From positions 62,001 through 126,000 of the forward strand of contig NZ_JOGO01000013.1 in NCBI RefSeq assembly GCF_000719475.1: a stretch of 64,000 nucleotides of DNA, read 5' to 3'. Below are positions 7,506 through 15,669 of this stretch, piece after piece. A model generated the notes under the pieces. It worked only from the letters and a program-made list of their open reading frames with translations, was not told the origin of the DNA and ran no database searches. The stretch is from Streptomyces sp. NRRL F-5630 (GTDB taxonomy: Bacteria; Actinomycetota; Actinomycetes; Streptomycetales; Streptomycetaceae). The position numbers were made by a program, and so were the translations under genes. Numbering within the stretch: position 1 is the first letter of the stretch; each line of letters opens with the position of its first letter.

Positions 7506-8327
7506 ATGAGCGACACCGGTCTGGACGCCACCTTCATCGTCGGGCTTCACGGAGTACTCGACAAGCACCCCTGGATCGAACAGGTCAACGCCGAATTCGA
7601 TCTCGACGAGGACGTGTTCAGCCTCGCCGTGCGGCGCGCGTCCGCTTTCGCCTGGAGTTCCACGGCGTTGACCGACGAGCAGACCGCGAACCTCTGGGAC
7701 CACAACGACGCCGGCGGCGACTGGACCCCGGACGGAGCCGTCCGTCAGCTCGCCTGGCTTCAGGCATCGCTTCCCCGGCCCGCCCACATGCCCGGAAGGG
7801 CTCGACGGGAACCTCGCCTGCCGGTCCTGCCCGTGCTCACCGTGCTCGTGGACGCGCTCCGCCGGGTGGGCACCGTGCGGCTCACCGGCACGCACACCCT
7901 CGCGCCGCTCCACCGCACGGGAGACGCGCGCGTCGCCCTCGCGGAGAACGCCGACTGGTACACCCTCGCCAATCCCGCCGACGCGACCACACTGACGGTC
8001 ACGGTGTCCGCGCTTCCCTCGCTTCGCCTCGCCGAGCGGGCCGACGAGATCCGGGAAGCGGCGCTCGCCCGCACGTACGGCAACATGCGGGTGGCCACCC
8101 GCAAGCCCGCCACCGCGGCCGCGACGCCTGGGCTCGCCCGACCGCTCGCGGGGATGGTGCAGGCCGAGCGCCTGCGCCTCGCACTCGCCTTCCGGTGCGA
8201 TGTACGGGAGTGGACCACCGACGTGGCGGCTTGGACGACCGAGGTCTTCGCGGACTCGATCCGGGCGGTGACCGGGCTCTCCGGCCTTGTCCTCATCGCG
8301 GTGTCTTCGGACCCGGCCGCGGCCTGA
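7506..8327 (+). CDS. Hypothetical protein, 273 aa
   Basis: Begins MSDTGLDATFIVGLHGVLDK after a spaced GGAG/GGGA ribosome site. There is no signal peptide or transmembrane helix. The chain is mixed alpha/beta with an acidic N-terminal third (NAEFDLDEDVF) and a Trp-rich patch (FAWSSTALTDEQTANLWDHND). I recognise no family. G/C third-position bias is strong throughout this frame, so it is likely a real gene. It stands alone between a secreted-protein gene and a whiJ-type module. Confidence 0.7.
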   Translation: MSDTGLDATFIVGLHGVLDKHPWIEQVNAEFDLDEDVFSLAVRRASAFAWSSTALTDEQTANLWDHNDAGGDWTPDGAVRQLAWLQASLPRPAHMPGRARREPRLPVLPVLTVLVDALRRVGTVRLTGTHTLAPLHRTGDARVALAENADWYTLANPADATTLTVTVSALPSLRLAERADEIREAALARTYGNMRVATRKPATAAATPGLARPLAGMVQAERLRLALAFRCDVREWTTDVAAWTTEVFADSIRAVTGLSGLVLIAVSSDPAAA

Positions 8328-8754
8328 CCGGCGTCCGTCCCACCGCGAGAACGCTCAACCCGCCGCCCGCCCTTCCCCTCGCTCATTTATGGGACAGCCG
8401 TGAGGGATGCAGGCGGTGCCGGGGCTATGCCCTGGTGCCGCTCGCGCGCTCGGCGTCGGGGGCGGGGCCGGTGAGCTGGGTGCCGGGACGTGCGTACGGG
8501 AGCCGTTGAGGCGGAGGCGGGTCGGCGTGGCTCGGTGAGCCTCCCCGGACGGCCGGAGAGGTGCGGCGCGTTCGGCCCGCCCCGGCTGAGCGAAGCGGGC
8601 TGAGGCGGAAGAGAGAGGAAACCGCGTCGAGGATGCTGCCGCCCGGCCCTGCCTCGGGGGTGAAAGCTGCCCTTCGTGCCGTCGTCCGGGAACCGGGTCG
8701 ACGGTCTCGCACGCGGTCCCCCCGAGCCGGACCACCTGCGAGCCGAGTCCCGCC
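8328..8754. other. Intergenic region, no supported gene
   Basis: 427 bp between convergent genes. Several open frames exist on both strands but none shows a ribosome site or recognisable product. GC-rich hairpin-prone segments (for example around 8440-8480) could terminate transcription; I cannot single one out. Confidence 0.35.
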
Positions 8755-8952
8755 TCAGCGGGTCCGGTCGGCGGCGAGGTGGGAGAGGAAGGCGGACCAG
8801 GCGGGGGCGGCGAAGCTGAGGAGAGGGCCGGTGGGGGACTTGCTGTCGCGGGCGGCGCAGCCGGCGGGGGAGGCGGCTACTTCTACGCACTGGCCTCCGT
8901 CGGGGGCCGAGTAGCTCGACTTGCGCCAGTTGTCATTCACGCTGTCGTGCAC
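8755..8952 (-). CDS. DUF397 protein of a whiJ-type module
   Basis: 65 residues from a GTG at 8952 preceded by AAGGAAG: VHDSVNDNWRKSSYSAPDGGQCVEVA, then RDSKSPTGPLLSFAAPAWSAFL. This is the standard DUF397 layout (W-KSSYS, CVEVA, RDSKxPxGPxLxF, W-F). DUF397 proteins accompany XRE-DUF5753 regulators in Streptomyces, where such pairs act in developmental control or as toxin-antitoxin-like partners. The start overlaps the end of the regulator gene by 20 bp, so the two are translationally coupled. Its exact biochemical role is not settled. Confidence 0.93.
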   Translation of the reverse strand: MHDSVNDNWRKSSYSAPDGGQCVEVAASPAGCAARDSKSPTGPLLSFAAPAWSAFLSHLAADRTR

Positions 8953-9790
8953 TGTCTGGGCTTCCTTGGGTGAGGGATTCGATGTACTCAAGTGAAGCGT
9001 CGGGCGAGAGCGCCGCACTCCTGAGCTGAGCGTAGACCTCGAACGCCTCCTCAAGGACTTCTCCTTCGTCGCGCGTGATCCCGTTGCACAACGCCTCTGT
9101 GTGGAGAACAGGCGGCAAGTCCCTGAAGCGCAAGATGGTGAAGGAGTCCAGCATCACGCTCGTCGCACCGACCGAGATGGGAAGCACCTGGATGACTGCC
9201 CGCTTCGAATGGATCTGGTCGATCAAGTGGAGCAGTTGTTCGTGCATTGCTTCCGCACCACCTACCGGAACCCGCAGCGCCGTTTCTTGCAGGACGGCCC
9301 AGAGGCGCAAGTGGTGCGGTGGTCCGAGAAGGTCGCCCCGTTCCATGCGCCTCTCCGTGAGGTCCGCGATCTCTTCATCATCGTTGGTCGCGTACGGCCG
9401 GTAGGCGTGAAAGAGCGCTTCGGCATAGCGCCGCGTCTGAAGAATGCCGGGAATGCGATTGGACTCGTAGACGTAGGCGCCCTCGGCCTCCTGCTCCAGG
9501 TCCAGGAAGGACATGACGTGCGGCGCGAAGACTGGCTGGTTCGTGATGAGCTTCTGGACGAAGCGCGAAAAGGTCCCGCCCGTCTTCAGAACCTCGTCGA
9601 GCCGGTCCGCCACATCCGCTTTCGGCTTGCGGCGTCCTGCCTCGAACTGCGCGATGTAGCTGGCGGACACGTACACGAGTGCCGCCAATTCGGCCTGGGT
9701 GAGCCCCGAGCCCTCGCGCAGTCTCCGCAGCTCCTCCCCGAAGTACTGCCAGGTGAGAAGGCGGAGAGGGTCGCCGGGGGAGATGGCCAT
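8933..9790 (-). CDS. XRE-DUF5753 (Scr1/WhiJ-type) regulator
   Basis: A 285-residue regulator beginning MAISPGDPLRLL with AAGGAG 7 nt upstream. The N-terminal XRE helix-turn-helix (FGEELRRLREGSGLTQAELA, SYIAQFEAGRRKP) spans about residues 17-75. The DUF5753 domain follows (FLDLEQEAEGAYVYESNRIPGILQT, then ALFHAYRPYATNDDEEIADLT). This is the WhiJ/BldB-neighbourhood architecture known from Streptomyces development. It is coupled to a DUF397 gene and diverges from two tiny ORFs. Direct repeats at 9797-9838, just upstream of the start, are candidate autoregulatory sites. Confidence 0.93.
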   Translation of the reverse strand: MAISPGDPLRLLTWQYFGEELRRLREGSGLTQAELAALVYVSASYIAQFEAGRRKPKADVADRLDEVLKTGGTFSRFVQKLITNQPVFAPHVMSFLDLEQEAEGAYVYESNRIPGILQTRRYAEALFHAYRPYATNDDEEIADLTERRMERGDLLGPPHHLRLWAVLQETALRVPVGGAEAMHEQLLHLIDQIHSKRAVIQVLPISVGATSVMLDSFTILRFRDLPPVLHTEALCNGITRDEGEVLEEAFEVYAQLRSAALSPDASLEYIESLTQGSPDSARQRE

Positions 9791-9796
9791 GTGTCG

Positions 9797-9838
9797 GCTC
9801 CTTCACAAACCCAGTGTCAAGCGGTGGCTACTTCACAA
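9797..9838. repeat. 12-bp direct repeats in the regulator promoter
   Basis: gctccttcacaa at 9797-9808 and gctacttcacaa at 9827-9838 differ at one base and are 30 bp apart, close to three helical turns. They lie 6-48 bp upstream of the XRE-DUF5753 start, in the intergenic region shared with the two small ORFs. They could be operator sites for that regulator. The role is inferred from position. Confidence 0.45.
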
Positions 9839-9909
9839 GCTAGGCCGAGCGCAAGAGCCTTGTAGGGCGGAATCCGCGAAACGACCCGATCTATCTACGA
9901 GGTGCAACC

Positions 9910-10143
9910 ATGCCCCCCAACTCCTCCCACCACGCCTCCGCTTGCGTCTCCGAGGCCGAGGACGCCGTGGCCGAGCTGCGGGCCGCTCTCGCCGCCAACG
10001 GCCTCCGGCTTCCCTCGCTCTCGCTCGATCTCGCCTCCGTCGCCCGTGAGTCGCCGTGTCCGCACGTCACTCTCGGTGGGTGTTCGCCCGAGCTTGCCGC
10101 GCGGCTCGCCGCCGTGTTGCGGCGGAAGGCGGTCGTGGCGTGA
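9910..10143 (+). CDS. Small whiJ-cluster-associated protein, 77 aa
   Basis: MPPNSSHHASACVSEAEDAV, then a predicted helix AVAELRAALAANGLRLPSLSLDL and a C-terminal helix PELAARLAAVLRRKA. GAGGTG precedes the ATG. Such short proteins are common next to XRE-DUF5753/DUF397 loci in Streptomyces, often downstream or divergent, and have no assigned activity. The TGA overlaps the GTG of the next gene, so the two are coupled. It diverges from the regulator by 119 bp. Confidence 0.7.
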   Translation: MPPNSSHHASACVSEAEDAVAELRAALAANGLRLPSLSLDLASVARESPCPHVTLGGCSPELAARLAAVLRRKAVVA

Positions 10144-10355
10144 CGTTCAAGGTCGGGGCCTACGTGGTGGACACCGTCACCGGTACGGTCGGCATCGTGG
10201 AGGCCGCCGCGCCCGAGGTCGTCGTGCTGCGGCCCATCGGGGGCGGCCCCTTCTGGGGGCGCGGGACGAGTGAGGTGCGGCTCGCCGAGACGATGGAGCG
10301 CCTGCGGGCCGAGACCCTGTACCTCAACGCCCGCAGCCGGGGTGAGCGGCTGTAG
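10140..10355 (+). CDS. Small beta-rich protein, 71 aa
   Basis: The GTG start overlaps the preceding stop (GTGA). The product reads TFKVGAYVVDTVTGTVGIVE, then VVVLRPIGGGPFWGRGTSEVRLA and a C-terminal helix. The repeated short strands with GTVG and PIGGG turns suggest a small barrel. Very similar small proteins are frequent in Streptomyces next to XRE-DUF5753 genes. The function is unknown. It was probably too short to be found without the coupled upstream gene; start assignment rests on the 4-bp overlap. Confidence 0.7.
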   Translation: MTFKVGAYVVDTVTGTVGIVEAAAPEVVVLRPIGGGPFWGRGTSEVRLAETMERLRAETLYLNARSRGERL

Positions 10356-10367
10356 TCCGGTGCGGCG

Positions 10368-10403
10368 ACGGGCGGGCGCGGAGTCAATGCGGCGCCCGCC
10401 CGT
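10368..10403 (+). terminator. Hairpin terminator after the small-ORF pair
   Basis: A perfect 12-bp stem, acgggcgggcgc pairing with gcgcccgcccgt, encloses a 12-nt loop 12 bp after the stop at 10355. There is no long T tract, as is usual for Streptomyces intrinsic terminators. Confidence 0.7.
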
Positions 10404-10654
10404 TCGTCCTTCCGGGGGCGAGCGGCAGGCTGTTTCCGGTCAGTACGGGGGAAGCGCACGAGGGGCGGGCGCCCACCGGGGCGCCTGTGCCCGTACGGCG
10501 AGGGGCCTGCCCCGCCCCCGGAGCGGAAACCCGTGGCCGAAACCACGCCGCCACACTTGGCCAGTGCTTGCGTACCGCGCTGTACGGGCCCGTGCCCGCG
10601 CGCTGTAGTGCTGCTCCGCAGCGGCCCCGGCCGCCGAAGTGAAGGGGGAGCACC

Positions 10655-12061
10655 ATGACCACGCCTTCCGCCCCGCTCAGCGTCAGCCTCGTCAACGGCA
10701 GCTTCGAGGCGCCCGTCGTCAGCGGGTACGAGATCCTGCCGGACGCCTCGCAGCCGCAGGCGCCCAAGTACGTGCCGGGATGGCGCACGACCGCCACCGA
10801 CCACATGGTGGAGATCTGGCACACGGGCTTCAACGGTGTCCCGTCCACGGACGGCGCGCAGTTCGCCGAACTCAACGCCAACCAGGTCTCCACGCTCTAC
10901 CAGGACCTGCCGACCACGCCGGGGACGAAGCTGTACTGGCGGCTCTTCCACCGGGGGCGGCAGGGGCGCGACACGATGGCGCTCGACATCGGTCCGGTCA
11001 ACGCGCCTGTCGAACAAGGGCGGTTCACGGACGGCAACACCGCCTGGGGCCGCTACACCGGTACGTACGTCGTCCCCGCCGGGCAGGCCCTCACCCGCTT
11101 CGCCTTCCGCTCGGTCTCGGCCGCCGGGGGCAACCAGGGCGTCGGGAACTTCCTCGACGGCATCTTCTTCGGCACCGCGCCCCTCGTCGAGCTGAGCAAG
11201 ATCGCGGTGCCGCAAGGGCCGTTGGACGTCGGCGACGTGCTCACGTACCGCGTCACGGCACGCAACGAGGGCGGCGGGGCCGCCGAGAACCTCGTCCTCA
11301 CCGATGTCCTTCCCCCTCACACGACGTACGTGCCGGGGTCGCTGCGGATCGTCGACGGGCCCGGCGCCGGGGCGAAGACCGACGCGCGCGGCGACGACCA
11401 GGCGTACTACGACGACGCCGCCCACGCTGTCGTCTACCACCTCGGTACGGGCGCGAGCGCGGTGGCGGGCGGGAGCCTCGCCAACACCGCTGAGCTGCCC
11501 GGTGGTTCGACGATCGAGTACCGCGTGCGGATCGATCTCGCGGCCGGGGGCACGCGGCTCGTGAACACCGCGAGCGCGACATACGAGAACCGGCTCGGCG
11601 AGCAGCCGGAAACGCTCATCGCGACCTCCGGCGAGACGGCCACGGAGGTGAACCCGGCCGCCGACCTGTCCCTCGTGAAGTCCGCCGACGTCACATGCGT
11701 CACCGTGGGGCAGACGGTCACGTACCGGCTCACGGTGCGCAACGCGGGGCCGAACAGGGCGACGGGCGTCGTCGTCGCCGACCGGCTGCCCGGGAGCCTC
11801 GCCTTCCTCTCCGCCGAGGCGCACCCCGGGAGCTGGGACCCCGGGGCAGGGCGCTGGACCGTGGGCGGACTGGCGGCGGGCGCGAGCGCGACGCTCGTCG
11901 TGCGGGCGAAGGCGACGCGCGCGTGCCGTCTCAGGAACACGGCGACCGTGACCGGCCGCGAGCTGGACCCGGTACCGGGGAACAACACGGACGGCGTCGT
12001 CGTGTGCGTGGACCCGGCGCCGACGTGCTGCGATCCCTGTGCGTCGCTGGGGAGTTGCTGA
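10655..12061 (+). CDS. DUF11 repeat protein with lectin-like N-terminus
   Basis: 468 residues, ATG after GGGGGAG. Residues 1-175 form a jelly-roll-like domain (VNGSFEAPVVSGYEILP, MVEIWHTGFNGVPSTDGAQF) like those preceding DUF11 repeats in surface proteins. Two DUF11 domains follow: about 178-330 (ELSKIAVPQGPLDVGDVLTY through NTASATYENR) and about 336-445 (DLSLVKSADVTCVTVGQTVTY through NTATVTGRELDPVPGNN). The tail is cysteine-rich (CVDPAPTCCDPCASLGSC). No signal peptide, sortase signal or membrane anchor is visible, unusual for a repeat protein of this kind. The gene is monocistronic and its role, perhaps as a spore or envelope adhesin, is inferred. Confidence 0.85.
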   Translation: MTTPSAPLSVSLVNGSFEAPVVSGYEILPDASQPQAPKYVPGWRTTATDHMVEIWHTGFNGVPSTDGAQFAELNANQVSTLYQDLPTTPGTKLYWRLFHRGRQGRDTMALDIGPVNAPVEQGRFTDGNTAWGRYTGTYVVPAGQALTRFAFRSVSAAGGNQGVGNFLDGIFFGTAPLVELSKIAVPQGPLDVGDVLTYRVTARNEGGGAAENLVLTDVLPPHTTYVPGSLRIVDGPGAGAKTDARGDDQAYYDDAAHAVVYHLGTGASAVAGGSLANTAELPGGSTIEYRVRIDLAAGGTRLVNTASATYENRLGEQPETLIATSGETATEVNPAADLSLVKSADVTCVTVGQTVTYRLTVRNAGPNRATGVVVADRLPGSLAFLSAEAHPGSWDPGAGRWTVGGLAAGASATLVVRAKATRACRLRNTATVTGRELDPVPGNNTDGVVVCVDPAPTCCDPCASLGSC

Positions 12062-12173
12062 GGGGAGGGGCTTTCGGTGTGAGTCCCTCCGGCGGGTGCG
12101 CTTCCGGCGGGGCCGCTCCCGGCGCGGGCGTGCCCGGCGGGAGCAGCCGGGCGGCACGGGCGCACGCGGCGCC

Positions 12174-13409
12174 TCACCCCTCGGCGGCCACCGCCTCCCC
12201 CCGCGCCCGTCCCCGGTCCCGCCCCGGCAGCAGCAGTACCGGCGTCGCCAGTAGCGCGAGGCCCGCCAGGCCGAGGGCGGCGCGCGGGCCCGTCCAGGTG
12301 GCGAGCAGGCCCCCCGCCGCCGTCAGCACCGCGATCGCCGTGCTCGTGCTCACCGTCCAGGCGGCGAGAGTGCGGGCCACGAGGTGCCGCGGGGTGAGGT
12401 CGAGGCGGCGCGTCGCGAGGAGCGGGTTGAAGATCCCGCAGCACGTGATGAGCCCGGCCTCCACCACCATCACCAGGACGAGCCCCGCCGGCCCGGGCCC
12501 CACCCCTGCGAGCCCCACCGGCCAGCACACCCGCAGCACCCCCGTCACGCGCAGCACGCGGCGCGCCCCGTACCGCCGCGCGAGCGGTCGCGCCACGCGC
12601 GCCCCGAGCAGCCCGCCCAGACACGGCACGGCGAAGGCGAGCCCGTACTCCCACGGCGCGTAGCCGAGCCGCCCGAGCAGCAGCACGGCGAGCAGCGGCT
12701 CCGTCGCCATGAGCAGCCCGTTGACCGCGAGGGTGTTGAGGAACAAGGGGCGCAGCGCGGGCTCGGAGAGCAGATGGCGCCAGCCCGCGAGGAGCGCGGT
12801 GGCACGCGGCGTCTCGGGGTCCCGTGCGGGCTCCGGCTCCGTACCGCCGATCGCCCGCAGCCCGAGGGCGGAAAGGAGGTAGCTCACGGCGTCCGCGAGC
12901 ACCGTCGTCACGGGCCCGAGGACGCCGATCGCCGCGCCGCCGAGCGGAGGGCCGAGCACGGTCGCGCTCCATGTCGTCGCCTCGAAGCGGCTGTTGGCGA
13001 GGAGCAGTCCGTCCGGCGGCACGAGCCACTTCAGGTACGCGCCGCTCGCCGCGCGGAAGGCGATGTCGGCCGCCGCCGTCACGACCGAGACGAGCAGCAA
13101 CTGGCCGAAGGAGAGCACCCCGCACGCGTACGCGAGCGGCACGCTCAGCAGTGCTCCGCAGCGTACGAGGTCCGTCGCGACCATCACGGGCCGCTTGCGC
13201 CGGAACTCGACCCACGGCCCCAGCGGCACCGCGAGCAGCGCCCCCACCGCGCGCCCGGCCGCCGCGAGCAGCGCGACGCGACCTGGGCCCGCGTCGAGCA
13301 CGAGCACCGCGAGCACGGGAAACGCCCCGAATCCGAACCCGGTCCCGTACGCGCTCACCGCGTACGCGCCCCACAGCCACCCGAACGACCGCCCCAGCCG
13401 ATCCCTCAC
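12174..13409 (-). CDS. MFS transporter (EntS-like exporter)
   Basis: 411 residues from a GTG at 13409, with GGGAG about 10 nt upstream. About twelve hydrophobic segments are visible. The intracellular loop RKRPVMVATDLVRCGALL matches the conserved RRxxM-xxDxxR motif of the MFS_3/EntS group, which exports siderophores or drugs. The second half includes ARPLARRYGARRVLR. It lies divergent from a LysR regulator, and both genes have their own ACAACC-N3-GGTTGT palindrome, so regulator-controlled efflux is likely. The substrate is unknown. Confidence 0.88.
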   Translation of the reverse strand: MRDRLGRSFGWLWGAYAVSAYGTGFGFGAFPVLAVLVLDAGPGRVALLAAAGRAVGALLAVPLGPWVEFRRKRPVMVATDLVRCGALLSVPLAYACGVLSFGQLLLVSVVTAAADIAFRAASGAYLKWLVPPDGLLLANSRFEATTWSATVLGPPLGGAAIGVLGPVTTVLADAVSYLLSALGLRAIGGTEPEPARDPETPRATALLAGWRHLLSEPALRPLFLNTLAVNGLLMATEPLLAVLLLGRLGYAPWEYGLAFAVPCLGGLLGARVARPLARRYGARRVLRVTGVLRVCWPVGLAGVGPGPAGLVLVMVVEAGLITCCGIFNPLLATRRLDLTPRHLVARTLAAWTVSTSTAIAVLTAAGGLLATWTGPRAALGLAGLALLATPVLLLPGRDRGRARGEAVAAEG

Positions 13410-13499
13410 CCGCCCACCACTCCCTCGCCGCCTGTTCCGACCTGCGGCATCCAAGCGGCCGGAGGAGGCGCGCGGCAAACAACCGGAGGGGGAGCGGGG

Positions 13500-13514
13500 A
13501 CAACCGGGGGTTGT
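13500..13514. promoter_or_regulatory. LysR operator candidate, MFS-proximal
   Basis: A perfect palindrome ACAACC-GGG-GGTTGT, 91 bp upstream of the MFS start. A further ACAACC half-site lies at 13479-13484. An identical-arm copy sits at 13622-13636. This is the T-N11-A type of interrupted dyad bound by LysR proteins. Confidence 0.7.
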
Positions 13515-13621
13515 GCGGGGACGCGGGGGCCACCCAGGCGTCCGCTCCCGAGGCCGGTACTCGCTCCACTCTGCGGGGGCCCGCCCTCCCGGGTCCCCGG
13601 CTCCCGCACCGGCGGCCCGGC

Positions 13622-13636
13622 ACAACCCCTGGTTGT
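13622..13636. promoter_or_regulatory. LysR operator candidate, autoregulatory
   Basis: A perfect palindrome ACAACC-CCT-GGTTGT, ending 19 bp before the LysR ATG. It shares both arms with the site at 13500-13514; only the 3-bp spacer differs. Centre-to-centre distance is 122 bp, compatible with looping between two LysR tetramer contacts. Confidence 0.7.
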
Positions 13637-13655
13637 CCCCGGTAGGCTCCCGCGG

Positions 13656-14567
13656 ATGGATCTCGATGGGGTGCGCACCTTCGTCGCCGTCGTCGACGGC
13701 GGGCGGTTCCGCGACGCCGCGGCCGTGCTCGGGGTGACCCAGCAGGCCGTGTCCAAGCGGGTCGCCGCGCTGGAGGGGCGGCTCGGGGTGCGCCTCTTCG
13801 CACGCGGGGCGCGGGGGGCCTCGCTCACGCCCGAGGGGGCGGCGTTCCTCCCGTACGCGCGCGAGTTGCTGCGCGCCGAGACGCGCGCGCTCGACGCGGT
13901 ACGGGCGGAGCGCCGCCCCCTGCGCGTCGACGTGATCGGGCGCAGGCTCGCCCCCGCCGCGCTGCTGCACGCCTTCTCGCTCGCGCACCCCGAGGCCGCG
14001 CTCGACGTCGTGACGCTGGAGGACGCCGTGCCCGCGCTGCGCGAGGGGAGCGTGGACGCGAGCTTCCGGGCCGTCCCCGTACCGCTCGCGGGACTCGCGC
14101 ACGTGCGCGTGCACGACGAGCCCCTCGAACTCGTGACGGGACCCGGGCACCCCCTCGCCGCCGCCTCCGAGGTGAGCCCCGCGAGGCTCGCCGGCCACCG
14201 CCTGTGGATACCGGGCCTCGTCCCCGGCACCGAGTGGGCCACGTACTACGCCGACCTCGCCGCCGCCTTCGGCCTCACGATCGTCCGTTCGGGCCCCGGC
14301 GCCGAACCCCTCCTCGACACCCTCGCCCACGAGCCCGCGCTCGCGACCCTCGTCGGCGCGGGCACCCGCCTCCACTGGCCCCCGGGGCTCGGTCTGCGCC
14401 GCGTCCCGCTCACCGCCCCGGCCCCCGTCTACCCCCACGCCCTCCTGTGGCGCCGCACCAACCCCCACCCGGCCCTCGCCACCCTGCGCGCGTGGCTGGC
14501 GGGCAGGGCCGCGAGGGAGGAGCGGGGCAAAGGCGCGGGCGAGACGTGGGCGCCGGAGTGGGCGTAG
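13656..14567 (+). CDS. LysR-family transcriptional regulator
   Basis: 303 residues. The N-terminal winged helix reads MDLDGVRTFVAVVDGGRF, then TQQAVSKRVAALEGRLGVRLF, with the LTPEG hinge helix. The effector domain covers about residues 90-285. It begins exactly where the LysR layout expects (residue 3 Leu, residue 9 Phe). It diverges from the MFS exporter gene, and two identical-arm palindromes lie between them, so this protein is the probable regulator of both. The ligand is unknown, perhaps the exported compound. Confidence 0.92.
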   Translation: MDLDGVRTFVAVVDGGRFRDAAAVLGVTQQAVSKRVAALEGRLGVRLFARGARGASLTPEGAAFLPYARELLRAETRALDAVRAERRPLRVDVIGRRLAPAALLHAFSLAHPEAALDVVTLEDAVPALREGSVDASFRAVPVPLAGLAHVRVHDEPLELVTGPGHPLAAASEVSPARLAGHRLWIPGLVPGTEWATYYADLAAAFGLTIVRSGPGAEPLLDTLAHEPALATLVGAGTRLHWPPGLGLRRVPLTAPAPVYPHALLWRRTNPHPALATLRAWLAGRAAREERGKGAGETWAPEWA

Positions 14568-14575
14568 GGGAGGGC

Positions 14576-14638
14576 GCGGAGAGGCCCGGCCGGGCGTCGC
14601 GGGCCCGGCGGCACGCGCCGCCGTCCGCGCCTCTCCGC
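14576..14638. terminator. Bidirectional hairpin between LysR and AKR genes
   Basis: gcggagaggc at 14576-14585 pairs with gcctctccgc at 14629-14638, with further GC-rich pairing inside (ggcgg/ccgcc). It lies between two convergent genes ending at 14567 and 14662. Confidence 0.6.
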
Positions 14639-14661
14639 ACGGGACCCGCCCCGCTCGGCGC

Positions 14662-15573
14662 TCAGCCGATCCGTACGTCCGAACTCCGGGACTCCACCGC
14701 GTCCAGCGCCGCCATCGCCGCCTCGTCGAGGACGAGGGACCCCGCCGCCGTGTTCTCCTCCAGGTGCGCGACGCTCGCGGTGCCGGGGATGAGCAGCGTG
14801 CCCGGGTGGTGGTGCAGGAGCCAGGCGAGGCCGACCTGCGAGACCGTGGCGCCGAGGTCGTCGGCGATCCGTACCGCCGCGACCTCCTCGGAGACCTTCG
14901 GCAGGCCCGGGAAGGCGCCGCCGAGCGGGAAGTACGGGACCCACGCGATGCCCTCCGCCGCGCACACCGCGAGCACGTCCTCGGCGTCCCTGCCGACCAG
15001 GCTGTACGCGTTCTGCACGCACACGATCCCCGCCGGAAGCGCCTGGCGCAGCACCTCGGCCGTCACGCTGCTCAGCCCGATCCCGCCGATCTTCCCCTCG
15101 TCGCGCAGCGCGGTCATGACCGCGAGCTGGTCGTCGAGCGGCACGATCTGGTCGCCCTCGGCGCGCAGGCCGGGGCCGGTGTCGGCGCGGCGGAGGTTGA
15201 CGACGTCGATGCGCTCGCGGCCGAGCGTGCGCAGGTTGTCCTCGACGCTCGCGCGCAGTTCGCCGGGACGCTGCGCGAGACGGAGCGGGACCGGCCCCTC
15301 CGGCTCCGGGTCGGCGCCGACCTTGCTCACGACCACGACGTCCCCGGCGTCCCCGAACGCCTCGCGGATCATCTCGTTGACGTGGCCGAAGCCGTAGAAC
15401 TGAGCGGTGTCGACGTGGTTCACGCCCAGTTCGCGGGCGCGGCGCAGCAGGGCGACGGCGGCGGGGCGGTCGGCGCGGAGCCGTTCGAGCTGCATCGCGC
15501 CGTAGCCGACCCGGGCGACGGTGCGGGCGCCGAGCGGCGCCGTGCCGCCGGGGGCGGGGGAGTGCTGGTTCAT
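14662..15573 (-). CDS. Aldo/keto reductase
   Basis: 303 residues; ATG at 15573 with AGGAGG upstream. An (alpha/beta)8 NADPH-dependent oxidoreductase. Tetrad positions: Asp in VNHVDTAQFYGFG, Tyr in the same loop (FYG), Lys in VVVVSKVGA; the fourth, usually His, lies in IDVVNLRRADTG, where the sequence is Asn-Leu-Arg. That change is common in one actinobacterial AKR branch and alters substrate handling. A C-terminal IPGTASVAHLEEN loop matches the NADP-binding segment. Divergent from a TetR regulator with two palindromic operators, so it is probably induced by a small carbonyl or xenobiotic. Confidence 0.92.
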   Translation of the reverse strand: MNQHSPAPGGTAPLGARTVARVGYGAMQLERLRADRPAAVALLRRARELGVNHVDTAQFYGFGHVNEMIREAFGDAGDVVVVSKVGADPEPEGPVPLRLAQRPGELRASVEDNLRTLGRERIDVVNLRRADTGPGLRAEGDQIVPLDDQLAVMTALRDEGKIGGIGLSSVTAEVLRQALPAGIVCVQNAYSLVGRDAEDVLAVCAAEGIAWVPYFPLGGAFPGLPKVSEEVAAVRIADDLGATVSQVGLAWLLHHHPGTLLIPGTASVAHLEENTAAGSLVLDEAAMAALDAVESRSSDVRIG

Positions 15574-15625
15574 GGGGTCCTCCTGCGAGGGGTACGGAGA
15601 AGACAGACGTGGGACCATGGAACGA

Positions 15626-15643
15626 AGCGGAGGTCCCTCCGCT
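15626..15643. promoter_or_regulatory. TetR operator candidate 1
   Basis: AGCGGAGG-TC-CCTCCGCT, perfect 8-bp arms around a 2-bp spacer, placed 53 bp upstream of the aldo/keto reductase start on the divergent strand. Its CGGAGG-N2-CCTCCG core recurs at 15670-15683. Confidence 0.7.
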
Positions 15644-15669
15644 CATGTGAACGACCGTAGCACTCTTAC

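Noticed and set aside
8355..8735. Minus-strand open frames between the 273-aa and DUF397 genes
   Set aside because: Arg/Pro/Ser-rich with no RBS or family motif, the usual spurious frames of GC-rich spacers.
12384..13655. Long plus-strand open frame upstream of LysR
   Set aside because: It covers the antisense of the MFS gene. The real LysR start is the ATG at 13656, where the HTH begins.
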